Shown in pieces: positions 34,291 to 45,425 of a stretch of 64,000 nucleotides of DNA. The notes below the pieces were generated by a model, which was not told where the DNA came from, made no database searches, and saw only the letters and a program-made list of their open reading frames with translations. Numbering within the stretch: the stretch's first letter is position 1; every line of letters begins with the position of its first letter. This DNA comes from Paraphysomonas bandaiensis. Taxonomy: Eukaryota > Chrysophyceae. Made by a program: the position numbers and the translations under genes. Location of the stretch: NCBI GenBank assembly GCA_965644295.1, contig CBFFRP010000400.1, forward strand, positions 62,001 through 126,000, given 5' to 3'.

Positions 34291-36069
34291 TTACCTCTCT
34301 TCTGTTAGTGGTTCCTCCATCCGTGGTGGCATGAAGTATGGACCCTGTCGAACCATAGTGTCAAGGGCTTCAATTACATCGTCCGACAGCTGTGCACTCT
34401 TTGGCGAGTACCGTATGGCAGATATCAGACTAAACTTCCACTCCTTGCCTTCCTTTGTGAATTCAGTGGTGCGATCCTAAAAATATACAGCATAAATAAA
34501 CTTACAGAATAACCTGCACGTGTGTGCACACTATGTTTACCTTGAGATACGTATAGAACCCAGCGTGCCCAATCAGTGTATGAAGGCCCCAGTTATCAGG
34601 TGTGTCTTGATACGCTAAAGCCCTCAACACATCAATCGCCCCTTCCCGAGCTTCAAGCACCGGCTGGCGGCAGAGCTTAAGAAGATAGTCCATTGTACTC
34701 CCCCCGTGGCCATGAGTGGAAGGACAAAGACGATTGAACAATGTCTTCTTCACTTCAGTAAGAGACATTAAACTGCTCTGTATGCCCCCATCTTGCTGGA
34801 GAAGGGGTATGGCACTAGTGGATATGGTCGCTGAGGATGAAGATCCTGGTGTAGGGGGTAGAACAGACTGACAGTCCTCGACTAGAACATACGGGTAGAG
34901 AAACACTTGCGCGGCACAATGAAGTGCCGCCCCCTGTACTTTTGGTTGAGAACGCAACAGATAGAGCCAGGCATCTATTAGGGGAGTGTGAGAGAGTACA
35001 GTCCGCATAGCAGATGGAGAGGATGTACAATACGCCGCAAGAGACGTCAAAGACGACAACTTGTCTGCCTCTCCAGAAGAACTCAACATCTCAGTGAGAA
35101 CAGACAAAAGTTGTGGTACGCTTCTCGTATATACCGGCATGGCTAGAGTGGGATGGGCAGTGCGCTCAGCAGCTGCCATAACTTGTGATGCAGCTGAGAG
35201 ACATTGAACCGAAAGTGCGCCCCCACTTTCCCCTCCCGTGCATTCCGTCAAGAGCCATTGTAAATGCAACCCAGAGAGTAAGAATGTCAACCCAGGGGAT
35301 GTACTCGCAATAGAGGGAATGAAATCAATAGCCACCATCTGTGCAAGAATGTCTGGCTGTTCACACGCACGGAGAACTGCCTCTGGTGCAGAGTGCCTGG
35401 CACATATGTTGAAACACTCTTCTTCGCCGCTTCCCATGATATCTGAAAGCAGCTGTAGGTATCGCATGAGTACGGTGGCTGAGGAACCTTTCTTGGTGTA
35501 GTCCATCGCACCTTGAACTATTTGCTCACATAGAGTTGAGGATTCCGTAGCGACTTTGCGCAACAGACTTACTGCAGCATTCGATGTGGTGATATTTTCT
35601 AGTGACACCCACACTAGAGCAGATGAGACTAGTGAGTTCACAGTACTTTGTGGCAGAGTCTTTAACGCTCCATCGCGTAATAAAATATCAATAACTGAAG
35701 ATATGACCGCGTGTTCGGATGTGGTCGACACTACAGTATAATTCTATTAGTAATATATATATGCATACACATACACATACGACACATATGCATATATATA
35801 CGTATCACTGTATGCCCACACTCACCATGAGAAAACAATGCCTCACTTGATGGTGAAGTTAATAACCCATCTACTCCACCAGGATATGCTTGAATACGAT
35901 TGAGAAATTGTATACATAAGTCTGTATGAGTAGATATAAGTTGCATTACAATACTGCCTGAATCTGTTGTATGTTTGTCTAGAAGTATCTGTAAGGATGA
36001 TTTCTCATTACTAGAAGCAATAGGAGTATCAATAAATTCTTTTATATCATGAATTAATAGATTGGACAT
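34291..36069 (-). CDS. PSMD5: 26S proteasome assembly chaperone, PSMD5/S5B-like, 3 exons
   Basis: Exons 35826-36069, 34541-35730 and 34291-34476 give 539 residues, near the ~504 of animal PSMD5. The protein is alpha-helical with ARM/HEAT-like repeats, for example 'PEAVLRACEQPDILAQMVAIDFI' split over a repeat, and 'AREGAIDVLRALAYQDTPDNWG'. Its C-terminus 'EFTKEGKEWKFSLISAI' matches the conserved PSMD5 end. PSMD5/Hsm3 binds the Rpt1-Rpt2 ATPases in the cytosol during base assembly. The final exon was added from the acceptor at 34477; without it the frame ends in the intron. Alternative: another ARM-repeat protein. Confidence 0.75.
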
Positions 36070-36673
36070 GTTATATAATATAATTCTATATATAATAAAT
36101 AAGATGTCAAGGTATGATATATTAACGAAGATTTCTATATGTTAAGTTCTCCTTCTATACAAGGACTTGTAGGAATATGCATGACATCAACTTGCTGTTG
36201 AATTCAAGTCAATTATATTGATTTCTAGATTTATAGGTGGAGGTTTATACAGCAATAAGTATATTTTTAAGGGTTTTATGTAGTGTTGTATGGTGACTTT
36301 TAGAGGAGTTTATGTAGAAAATAGGGACTTTGTATACACACATACCAGTACTGTGTTGGTTTTGTGTACTGGATATGATGGTGGGAAATTACAGCTTTGA
36401 ACAACTCGTGGACTGAGAATGTTGGGCAGCGTATTTTCAGGATATGTTTGAATACAATAAAAAAACTAGGATTTATTCAACAAAAATAAGGATTTTAATA
36501 TTAATTTTCAAGTATTTGAAATTCATTACATACATATACATACATATATGTACACTGTACATCCTCCTTCTAGTCCATCATATTAAAGGACCGCCCATAT
36601 ATATCCACTAGCCTATTAACACACCTCCTCAAGCCCTAAGTAAAGGGTAAAAATATCATCATCATCTATAAAT
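36070..36673. other. Divergent intergenic region
   Basis: Promoter region shared by the PSMD5-like (minus) and ING-like (plus) genes. Short TACA and TATA runs occur near 36528-36555. Nothing else was recognised. Confidence 0.5.
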
Positions 36674-37619
36674 ATGGCATCTTATTTACAACAATTATTA
36701 GAAACATTAGATGAAATACCAGAATTTATTACAAATTCATTTGCAAAATTAAGAAAAATGGATGAAGAAACTCATAATTATTCGAAACAAATTGATACAG
36801 ATGGTAAACAACTTTTACTTGATATTAAAATGTATACGAAGGTAGAATATAATGATTTTATTTTTATTTTTTAATGTAATTATAATAAAAGGAAACTGAA
36901 AAAGAATGTAATATTGAAACAATTGAAGAAAGAATGAAAGATATTGCTGCAAGACGTGAGATACTGCATAATATGGTACAAAAGCAGCAACGACTTTCAC
37001 AAGAAATATATGATGCATTAGATAAATGTGTCAATAATTTTGGTATGTCTTTATGCTATCACACTTATTTATCGAATGACTACACGATGAATGTGCAGAT
37101 AAAGACAATGGAAAGTTGAAGTCGATGGTTGCACATTCGAGACCTAAAGAGGTAATTAATATTCACATTTTGTGACATTTTTTGACATTATTCAAAGTCT
37201 CTCGACAATACAAAACGACAGAAGACCGAACGAAAGGATAGTACCCCGGCATCTAGTCTGGAATTTTTAGTAGATCCGAGCGCGATAGAGGAGGAGAATC
37301 CGCTAGAACCGAAGTATTGCACATGCAGGTGGGGATGCCAGCTCTAAGTTTTTGGATGTTTTGTTCTATTTGGCACCTCTGTCACCATTGCTATATATAA
37401 CAAGCTAAGTGGTTGTGCGTTAACCAGGCGTGTATCATCGGGTATGATGGTTGAGTGTGAAAATGAGGACTGTCCCATCGAATGGTTTCACTTTGAATGT
37501 GTTGGTCTCACAAAAGAGGTGGCTTCTATTTTTCTAAGTTTATTGTGTCCTTATTATATTCACAGACGCAGCCGGAGGTATGGTACTGTAAGGCATGTGC
37601 TGCAAACATGAAAAATTGA
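36674..37619 (+). CDS. ING-family PHD-finger chromatin reader, 6 exons
   Basis: Exons 36674-36841, 36892-37042, 37099-37151, 37198-37328, 37428-37518 and 37566-37619 give 215 residues. The N-terminal 'YLQQLLETLDEIPEFI' coiled region is the ING (inhibitor of growth) domain. The C-terminal PHD finger has its zinc ligands in order: 'YCTCR', 'MMVECENEDCPIEWFHFECVG' split as C..C, H..C, and 'WYCKAC'. ING proteins read H3K4me3 and tether histone acetyltransferase or deacetylase complexes. The Trp in 'EWFHFECVG' and the Met-Met-Val-Glu-Cys stretch match the methyl-lysine cage. Exon phases all close, and the PHD spans three exons. Confidence 0.92.
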
Positions 37620-37982
37620 GCTTCGCATATTGTATCTAAATAGTGGTATATTTGTGTCGTAGTGTAGAGATTATATTAGACGTTATTATTGAATAGTGGC
37701 TACTTTTAATAAATCTCGCCTTGCGTGTGAATGGCACTAGTATGGTTTTGCGTGACGAATCTTATAAGTAGTTCACGCGTATGCTGCCTTAGTGAAACTA
37801 CTACTGAAATGTGCTTCCTGCATCTTCTCATGACATCTTCCCCATTCCGAGAGTGTGGCCATAGTGTAGGCTGGCTGGTACACAACATATAACACCGAGA
37901 TTTTGTGCTGATTATACCAAGCACCCGTGTACCAAGTCTAGTAAGACCATGTTTACCCTCCCATTAGTACGTAACAAAATTA

Positions 37983-38230
37983 CGCGGAGCTTCTCGTGGC
38001 CATGCATGACTCCGTATAGGCCTAGCACAGCATTGGTTGGGCCCCCTTCTCCCCTAGAATGTGCGGCGTTTCTCGTAATCTCATATCGGCTACGCAAGTA
38101 TAGTGTAGACTAGCTAGAGCTTGCTTGGCGTCGACACACAAAGAATACGCTGAGATTTCATTGTAACAATATATACGTTACTTAGCTTAATCAACACTAG
38201 CACTTTACTAGGGCACGCTCTCAGAATGAG
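37983..38230 (+). repeat. Dispersed repeat family A, copy 2
   Basis: Partner of 11295-11530 in the same orientation. It shares 'gagcttctcgtggccatgca', 'cgcaagtatagtgtaga' and 'gggcacgctctcagaatg'. It differs by substitutions and a ~10-bp insertion near the right end. Confidence 0.75.
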
Positions 38231-38509
38231 ACAAGAACAAATACTTTTCTGTCTCCAGTAGAGTGGTGCGCACATAGCATAACATTCAACCTCCGGAATG
38301 GAAGAGTTAGAACTCATATCCATGAAAGGAAGCGTCCCAATGATGAATATATTAGCTACGAGAGACCCATAAACGAGAACTATACGGCTATAGAGGACAT
38401 CCCAGCAAAATCGATACTGAAACAAAAGGGAGTACACCTACCCCAGTATATACATGTATATACTCAGGAATGAAGTTGTGCGTAGACTATACACAACCCA
38501 GACACTAAG

Positions 38510-38737
38510 ATGGGGGAACTGAGTAGTAATGCCTATCAGAGAAATCTTGGCAAAGAGCCAGAGAGATGTCAAGTGTGTGATCAATTAACTGATCCGCAAA
38601 GACTGACGGTAGGAGGACTATGTTACCATTGTTCTTTCAAATGATGTATTGATTGTGATGATCGAGTTCATGCAGTAGAACTCCAAGGAGGACTATATTC
38701 AATGCAGAATCAAAAGAGGTATGTCAGGACCACCTAA
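38510..38737 (+). pseudogene. Cysteine-rich zinc-finger-like ORF interrupted by TGA
   Basis: An ATG at 38510 opens 44 codons with 'CQVCDQLTD' and 'GLCYHCSFK', then TGA (38642-38644). The same frame resumes at once with 'CIDCDDRVHAVELQGG' for 30 more codons. The three CxxC pairs spaced across the stop suggest a zinc-binding domain broken by one nonsense change. A short exon or selenocysteine reading is less likely. No family is assigned. Confidence 0.35.
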
Positions 38738-39029
38738 GGGATGGTTCAAGGATCAATTATGAGGTTGAGGCATAGAAAGTTTATCCTATTGCTAATAAGA
38801 AGACATTTATATGATACAATACTTCAGTTTTACATTTATAGCTGCTGTATAGTGTCTCTGACTACGTATTACTGTTTTTCACGTTACTACAATTCTATCT
38901 TAGAGAAGTATACATATTCCCACAAGGGGTGCAGTCAGTGGATTCGACCAGTATGCACTACCACGTTATACTACCAGTGCCTGTGTACCATTACAGATTC
39001 GAAGAATTCCCCTCCTCCCGCTGTATGTC

Positions 39030-39145
39030 TAAAATTGGGTAGGTTGCATTATTTATTACTTTGCCTAGGTTTTTACACCAAAATTTGTGTGACACTACAA
39101 TTCTACCAAATTGACTAGGTTGAATAACCTTTCCCCTAGAGTGAT
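39030..39145 (+). repeat. Dispersed repeat family B, copy 2
   Basis: Partner of 12725-12860 in the same orientation. It shares 'ctaggtttttacacc' and 'accaaattgactaggttgaa'. Confidence 0.7.
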
Positions 39146-39435
39146 GGATGATATGACCCTACGTCAGCCCAAATGAATTAAGTTGGTAGTGATTACTAAT
39201 AATCTTAATTTTTACGATATAAATCAACATTTACTTATCTAATTCACTTTACTTCGCTGAATTAGCAGTAGTTATATAATTACATACTCTATAGCTTAAG
39301 AAATAAAGAAGCAAAAATGTGGTGAGAAATATAGGAAATGAGAATGTTTAAACTGAAGAGTCTTCTGAATATGATCGTTGTGTAACGACTATGAGATAAC
39401 TCACATTGAGGATGGAAAGTACTGCGTTTTCCAGC

Positions 39436-40875
39436 TCAGTGCGTTATCTCCTTGCTTGATATTGACACCATCTTAATAGATTCACTCAAATCACTTGCAA
39501 CCACATGGTCAGCATGTTCCCCAGGAGTTGAAGCCACTGCTCGAAAAAAGTATTCATTGCGACAGTGGAGAAACAGCTCCCACATCACTGAGCCGTCCGG
39601 AGGGCAACCTGTGTGGACTTCAGGGGAGCCTTTAACTCTTAAATTGCTGTCGATATCAAGGAGAATTCCAGCTTTCACATTAGCTGTTCTTACCGCACAC
39701 TCAAGAGGAGTCTCACCAAGTCTTCGCGAGCCCCCTGGAATCGCAATTTCAATTAAATCATCATATTTGACAACAGTCAGGAGCATGTGGCTGGGGAAAT
39801 CTTTACGCAATCGTCGCATCTTTTTCAATGCGGACTTCAAGTGGTGATTCGTTTTGATTTTACGATCACCTGTATCCCGCTCTTGTAAGCATGTCTTCAC
39901 TTCGTTAACCTCTGTGACATCGGTACAGTCCAACAGGCCCTGAGTTTCCGCGCAAATGAGGTCCGTTGGAGGGGTATCTACGGACATATCCCTTATAATA
40001 GTGTTCAGTATTTCTTTATCTCCCAAGAAAACTGCACATGAGGTATCCATATCATGATAATCTGTTATGCCTTTCGAATTTCGTACTTCCACTCTGCCAT
40101 CTCTATACAAGCGAGATGAAGAAAGTACCTGGATTAGACGTTCCTCCTTTCGTAAAAATTGGGCCTTTTTCTGAACGCCAACGCCTTGTCGTCGTTGGTC
40201 TCGTCGCGAATTTTTATATAAATTACTCTTTAGAATACGGTCAATGGCCGATTGCAAATGACTCTTATTCTCTGCTCCAGCTAAAGCAGGATTACACACT
40301 GGTACTTCTATATACTTATTGTATGTAGGCGGTGTAAATTTCATAGATCCATGATATTTTTTCTTAGTATCGCCGATAAAAATATACGACTTCGCTGTTC
40401 CTGATTTGTTCAGCTTGACATGAATCGCGGTGTGTATCTTATTATCGGGAGATGGACTCTCAAGCCAGCGCGCAAAGCAGTCATAGTCAGGTAAGGTAGA
40501 TGTGAGGTCAATTTCCTGCATTCTGGGTTGTGATAATGATTGATCACTCACTGGACAGTTATGATGGTTATGTTTACAGAAGCAGATGGGACATGGGCCT
40601 TCACTGGAAGAACCCTCTGATTGCGATCTGTTTGGCCGTGAACCCGCTGGTTGCGATTTGTTTGGCCGTGAACCCGCTGGTTGCGATTTGTTTGGCCGTG
40701 AACCCGCTGGTTGCGATCTGTTTGGCCGTGAACCCGCTGGTTGCGATCTGTTTGGCCGTGAACCCGCTGGTTGCGATCTGTTTGGCCGTGAACCCGCTGA
40801 TTGCGATCTGTTTCCGTTTAGTGTACGTGGAGGTGTTTGTAAACCCGTTGATGACGGCATGTTTTCTTTTCGCAA
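39436..40875 (-). CDS. Protein with 10-residue repeats, Cys/His cluster and degenerate Nudix box
   Basis: Single-exon ORF of 479 residues. Residues ~22-88 are about seven tandem copies of 'NRSQPAGSRP'. Next is a cluster 'CPICFCKHNHHNC' that could bind zinc. The middle (~150-330) is basic and helical without a known domain. Residues ~385-425 align to a Nudix box: 'GGSRRLGETPLECAVR' keeps the G.....E spacing and the Arg, but 'TANVKAGI' replaces the usual REUxEExGU, so metal-binding glutamates are lost. Nudix enzymes hydrolyse nucleoside-diphosphate-linked compounds; this one is probably inactive or divergent, perhaps binding a nucleotide or RNA (inference). Confidence 0.6.
   Translation of the reverse strand: MRKENMPSSTGLQTPPRTLNGNRSQSAGSRPNRSQPAGSRPNRSQPAGSRPNRSQPAGSRPNKSQPAGSRPNKSQPAGSRPNRSQSEGSSSEGPCPICFCKHNHHNCPVSDQSLSQPRMQEIDLTSTLPDYDCFARWLESPSPDNKIHTAIHVKLNKSGTAKSYIFIGDTKKKYHGSMKFTPPTYNKYIEVPVCNPALAGAENKSHLQSAIDRILKSNLYKNSRRDQRRQGVGVQKKAQFLRKEERLIQVLSSSRLYRDGRVEVRNSKGITDYHDMDTSCAVFLGDKEILNTIIRDMSVDTPPTDLICAETQGLLDCTDVTEVNEVKTCLQERDTGDRKIKTNHHLKSALKKMRRLRKDFPSHMLLTVVKYDDLIEIAIPGGSRRLGETPLECAVRTANVKAGILLDIDSNLRVKGSPEVHTGCPPDGSVMWELFLHCRNEYFFRAVASTPGEHADHVVASDLSESIKMVSISSKEITH
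40605..40809. repeat. 30-bp coding tandem repeat
   Basis: About seven units of 30 bp, based on 'gcgatctgtttggccgtgaa', with only a few substitutions. They encode the NRSQPAGSRP repeats of the minus-strand gene. Confidence 0.95.
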
Positions 40876-41550
40876 ATGTAGAGGAGTAGATAGATCAGTC
40901 CTTATTAATATATGAGGAATTGTCTACTTAAGTGAATTGTGAGAGATTTGAGAACTTGTATGTGTATGTATGTATGTACAGTGTGTATGTATGTCTGGAT
41001 AAACGCCCCAATTCAGCCCACAGACAGGAAAATTCCTCACGAATGGTGTGAGAGACTGAGGCAAGTGTATTTATGTTTGGATATCCAGACCACAGACAAG
41101 AAAATTCCTCACAGAGAGTGAACTACAGGAAATACAGAAACTACACACAGGTATTTGTACGTCGTAGTAATGTGGTGTACCTATGTACTGGTTCCTGAGG
41201 TACGATGAAAGATAGTTAAGTACGTGTGCACCTAGGTACGGGTTCAGAGCAGGCAGTATGTATATATATTTATGTATGTGGATAGCGAATAGTATCTGTG
41301 TATTGCTACACAATATGTTTTTATTGGTTTAAATTTCTTCTTATATATAGTACATATATTCTCATATGAGATGACTTCCTCATACATGTATATACGTGTA
41401 TATGGTATACCTACAGCAGTATCATATACATATAGCTAGCTGTGTATGTTACTATATAAACCTACCTAACATCCATCTCAATACATAGACATACACACAT
41501 ACATACATACCCAAATTAAATGAATTAAATCAATAAGAATAAAGATTCAT
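40876..41550. other. Divergent intergenic region
   Basis: Between the 5' ends of the Nudix-like (minus) and J-domain (plus) genes. A ~40-bp direct repeat 'accacagacaagaaaattcc' / 'cccacagacaggaaaattcc' occurs at 41020-41040 and 41089-41110. TATA-rich and TACA runs lie before the plus gene. Confidence 0.55.
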
Positions 41551-43155
41551 ATGTCAGTGTTTTTATCAAAGAATGATAAGACACTTATTGATCCAGAGGG
41601 GTTCTATAGTACACTACATATCCCCCCTACATGTAGCATGCAAGACATACATACAGCCTATGAAAGAGAATACACAAAATGGCATCCAGTAAGTAGAAAG
41701 TTACTATATAACTATATGTAGTATAATGTATTCTATTAGAATGTAACGACAGGTAATGAAGAACATTTTAAGAAAATTATTCAAGCCTATGATATATTAT
41801 CTGATCCACATACAAGAACTGCATATGATTCATATGGAAAGAGTTTAGTTGCTGAAGCAGCTGAAGCAAATGAAGAAGAATGGGAAAATACACGTACTTA
41901 TGTAGAAGATCAATTACGAGGATGGTATCGTAATAATCCCCTTATTACACGTAGTAATAAATCGGCTTATGCAACATATAAAGATGGTCTTGAAACCACT
42001 TGGGGGGTTGCTGTATCCGCTGCTCAGCTTCGTACATGTCCATCAAATGCAATACGTGTAATTGCAGTCAGACATGGAATGGGTATGCATAATGAGTCAT
42101 TAGGAGTAACATCAGTTGCTAACCGAGATGCTCAACTTGTACCTGAGGTGGGAACCCTCCAAGCCAAAGAAACTGGACAACGCCTAGCAGATTTGGGGGT
42201 CTTCATGCCTCCAATAAGTGATTCCCTACTTGTAGTTATTTCTCCATTTCGACGAACTCTCCAGACAGCCCTCGATCTAATAGGTGAAGATATGTGGACC
42301 TATCCTACTGTGGTGACACCCCTTGCCGCTGAACATTCGTATGAGATCTCGGCCTTGCAACAAGGAGATAGGGGGTCGAAGACACGCCAACTTCGTGCAT
42401 GGTTTCCACCAGAGAAACACCCCCAGTTTCACTATTTCACTGAGGTCGACCAGTACTGTGAAGATAAGCAAATAGAGGATGGGAAATGGTGGGCACATGG
42501 ACCGGGATGGGCTGAAACACCAAGTAGCTTTCGGGCTCGGGCAGAGGAATTTCGTGAGTTTCTATTTAAACGAGCTAGTGATGTTGGAGCCCGAACTGTG
42601 TTAGTGGTAAGTCATGGAGGGCTTCTACATGAGGCTTTCAACAAGGTCAAATACGACAACTGTGAATTTCGATGTTTTGACCTTTTTTCTGATTCTTCGT
42701 TTCGACTTGTCGGGTGCGCACATGGAGAGAGTGAAACTACTGGAGAGGGCGGATGCACTGAATGTATGGGGGTAAACCCAATGGATGACGCGGCCGTGCA
42801 GTGTGCCCTCGTTATCAGACGTGTGGTGCAGCTCTCGAGGGATAAGAAGGGTTACCACTACCATATCAAGGGCAGTCTCAATGGGAGAGAACTTGACTGC
42901 AAATTTAGATTAAGTGAGATGAGGGAGCGTCTTAAGGACCGCATTAAAGCTCAAGTGTCGAGGGCGACATATAACAAGCTTGGTGATTTTCCTTCGAAGC
43001 AGTGCTCCCATCTGTTGGTGATGACTTACCTTGTACCCTGGTTGCAGGAAGTGAGTAAGCACACAGCTATATACAGTGGTGGCAACAGAGAAAGTGCTAT
43101 TATTAAACGTATTGCAACTGAATTTTTTAGCGAAGGGTGTAAACGTGATACGTAG
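41551..43155 (+). CDS. J-domain / histidine-phosphatase / PX-like fusion protein, 2 exons
   Basis: Exons 41551-41688 and 41740-43155 give 517 residues. Residues ~12-82 form a J domain ('GFYSTLHIPP', 'AYEREYTKWHPN', 'IIQAYDILSDPHTRTAYDSY'), but the HPD tripeptide is HPN, created across the splice. Residues ~165-355 are a phosphoglycerate-mutase-type histidine phosphatase: 'VIAVRHGMGMHNE' (catalytic His), 'SPFRRTLQTA' and 'LVVSHGGLLHEA' (second His). A C-terminal stretch (~395-500: 'GYHYHIKGSLNGRELDCKF' and later 'LGDFPSK') resembles a PX domain, which would bind phosphoinositides. A role as a phosphatase or mutase at membranes is inferred. The HPN change predicts loss of Hsp70 stimulation. Confidence 0.85.
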
Positions 43156-43734
43156 AGTAATGAATGATGCGTGTGTACTATATGATTGTATATATTGGAG
43201 TGTAGAGCCTTTTGGGAAACCGTTAATTGTTTTGGTCATTGATAGCCATAAATTAATGACTCATGTCCTGGCGCTGCACGATGGGGATATGTAGCAGTGG
43301 CACGTTTGCTGAATATGGCACGTCACTGTAATGTATATAGCAAAATGGGAGGTTTACATGAAAGTGGGAGATGAGACTATCTGACAGCCCTGGTCGCAAG
43401 AAGTGTTTATGGTACGTCCTTTATATGCTTGCAATAACTGCGACTGTGGAGTTAGGTGTAGCATATTTTTTGTATTGTAATAAAAATATTTGAAGTACCT
43501 ATTGGCGTGGTTTCGTATTGAATATATGATACATTTGATTTGACACGATTCGGATATGAAGATTTCAACTATAGTCGATATATACTTAATTGTTAGTAGT
43601 GAATGTTTTGTTATTATCGCTTTTCAGATTTAAGAGTCAGAACTAATTTCGCATTGCAACTTTACTAACTAGTACTTAACTCGTCAGCTAGTTAGTAAAC
43701 GCTACTGATATCTTACTAGTCAACGCTATGAAAG

Positions 43735-43778
43735 CTGCTTGTGCGTCACCGCAAGCACCAAGGAGCAACCTCTTTCAC
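43735..43778 (+). repeat. Short dispersed repeat, copy 2
   Basis: Matches 17888-17930 ('ctgcttgtgc', 'gcaagcacca', 'gagcaacc') with a few substitutions. Confidence 0.5.
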
Positions 43779-43919
43779 TCTCACTCAAAGAAAACGCAGT
43801 GAGCAAGCAGCAAGCAGAATGTTGATATACCTAACATCTGCTGACTTAAGCATATTTTAGTCCTTGACTTCAGCAGGCAGCCCAAGATGCCCTTGAGGTG
43901 GCTCCAGTCCTGCAGGCTT

Positions 43920-44045
43920 GCGTAACCATTAATGGTAATGGCCTTCCCCCATAAAATGGAAAAAAAGCAATTCATTAATGGCCATAAAAATGGGGGAGAG
44001 ATGTAGTGCCCATTAATGGCCATTAATGGCCATATCCATTAGTTA
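43920..44045. repeat. Palindromic 'attaatggccattaatgg' cluster
   Basis: 'taatggccattaatggcc' and shorter forms recur at 43927-43945, 43975-43985 and 44012-44032. Several are self-complementary. It may be the edge of the adjacent hAT fragment, but no terminal inverted repeat pair was established. Confidence 0.45.
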
Positions 44046-44213
44046 GTATCCAGTTGTCAGCATCATGTAAGAATACGTGACAAGCCACGACCTTCCGGTG
44101 CATTATTAGTTATTAATATATTATATACGTATTTAAGTCATTTAAGACATTTAGAAGAGGCTGGGAACAGGGGGGAAAGATAAAAGACAAAGGGGGGGAC
44201 CATATCTAGCTAT

Positions 44214-44648
44214 ATGGAGAGGACAGTGACAAGGAAAGCCATCAATATTCACAAATGGTTAGAGTGGGTAATTATGGGTGACCAGCCTTTTTCCTTTGTG
44301 GAGAATTCTTTCACTCGAAAGAACACTAATTTGGAGTCGATTTCACGTATAACTCTGATGAAGTATCTTAAAAAACTTGGGTTATCTGTGGAGAATGCAA
44401 TAAAACACATCATCCCCAATTCTTTCGGTCTTATTTTCGATGGTTGGACTTGCGGAACCGAGCACTACATAGCAATTTTTGCAACATGGTCAGATGGTAA
44501 AGGCAATGTAACAACTGTATTGTTGTGCGGTGGTCCACAGGATGAGGTGGACGATGACGATAATGATGAAGATATTGACTTTCAGTCCTGGATGCCTGTT
44601 TTTTGTCAGGGCGCAAAGACGTCTACAGAAGTGGCAATTATATATTAG
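44214..44648 (+). pseudogene. hAT transposase fragment (N-terminal/central part)
   Basis: The ORF of 144 codons reads 'WLEWVIMGDQPFSFVEN' and then 'FGLIFDGWTCGTEHYIAIFA' followed by an acidic D-rich run. This matches the start of the catalytic region of hAT transposases of the oomycete-like type ('FDGW' contains the first catalytic Asp). It stops after the acidic run, and the rest of the catalytic core, the zinc finger and the C-terminal dimerisation domain are missing. It is a dead fragment. Confidence 0.75.
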
Positions 44649-44683
44649 TTTCCTTTTTGTCCCTTGTTATTGTATTACACCAG

Positions 44684-44940
44684 CATTGGGCTGTGAGTGG
44701 GCAGAACTATAACTGCTGACTATATATGCGGCTCACGTTAGTTTCCCAGAGAAATATCTCCGGTACTTATTCCCCAGAATCCAGAAAAAAGTGCGAGTCC
44801 GACTTTATTGAGGGCTTTGTACCACACTAGCATTTGGCTATGAGTGGACAGGATGTTATCTGCTATCTATGTTTGCGGCTCACGACGTTCGTTTCCCGAA
44901 CAAATGTCTCCGGTACTTATCCCTCAGAACTCAGAACACT
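44684..44940 (+). repeat. Imperfect ~105-bp direct repeat pair
   Basis: 44684-44795 and 44830-44942 share 'cattggctatgagtgg'-like, 'atgcggctcacg', 'gtttccc' and 'tctccggtacttat' plus 'cagaac/tc' phrases in order. Confidence 0.6.
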
Positions 44941-45425
44941 GTTGAAGGTATTTAATTGTTAATTGCACCATTTACAATGCACTAAGAGTGTGCTTCATGT
45001 GGTTTTCTTTGGAATATTTTGATATGAGTTGTATTTTACAACAATGTAGATAGAAAATAGAAAGATAGAAAAAATATATCAGAATATTCCCCTTTATTTA
45101 CAACAATAAGAAAAAGCGAAGTGCTTCTTTCTAAAACGCAGAACGAGCTTATAGTAGAGAGCTGAAATTGGGCAATGGGGTAGTAGTGGTGTTATGTTAC
45201 GTGTATGGAGCTTAAAATTTATCAGTGAGAGCTTAAGTTTCAGTGAGATGTCCCACTCCCTAATAACCATCGGCTGAAGTGATTATTTAATCAGAAGAAA
45301 TCAAAACCTGTGGAATCGTTTTAACTCATAAAATCAGCATGTGTGTTGCTGCAATGGAAACATGATGTACTACATCTATATGCACCAACAATTAGCTATG
45401 AAATCAGAATTTTACTTCGATTCTG

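Larger units (their letters stand above)
37620..39435. other. Intergenic, 1.8 kb with repeats and one broken small ORF
   Basis: Contains copy 2 of families A and B and a cysteine-rich small ORF with an internal stop (38510-38737), entered separately. Other ORFs (37706-38097 minus, 38741-39118 plus) show no family signal. Confidence 0.5.
43156..45425. other. Intergenic, 2.3 kb with transposon debris
   Basis: Contains a short dispersed repeat (43735-43778), 'taatggccattaatggcc' palindromes (43925-44040), a truncated hAT transposase (44214-44648) and a degenerate ~105-bp tandem pair (44684-44940). Nothing gene-like appears from 44950 to 45425. Confidence 0.5.
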
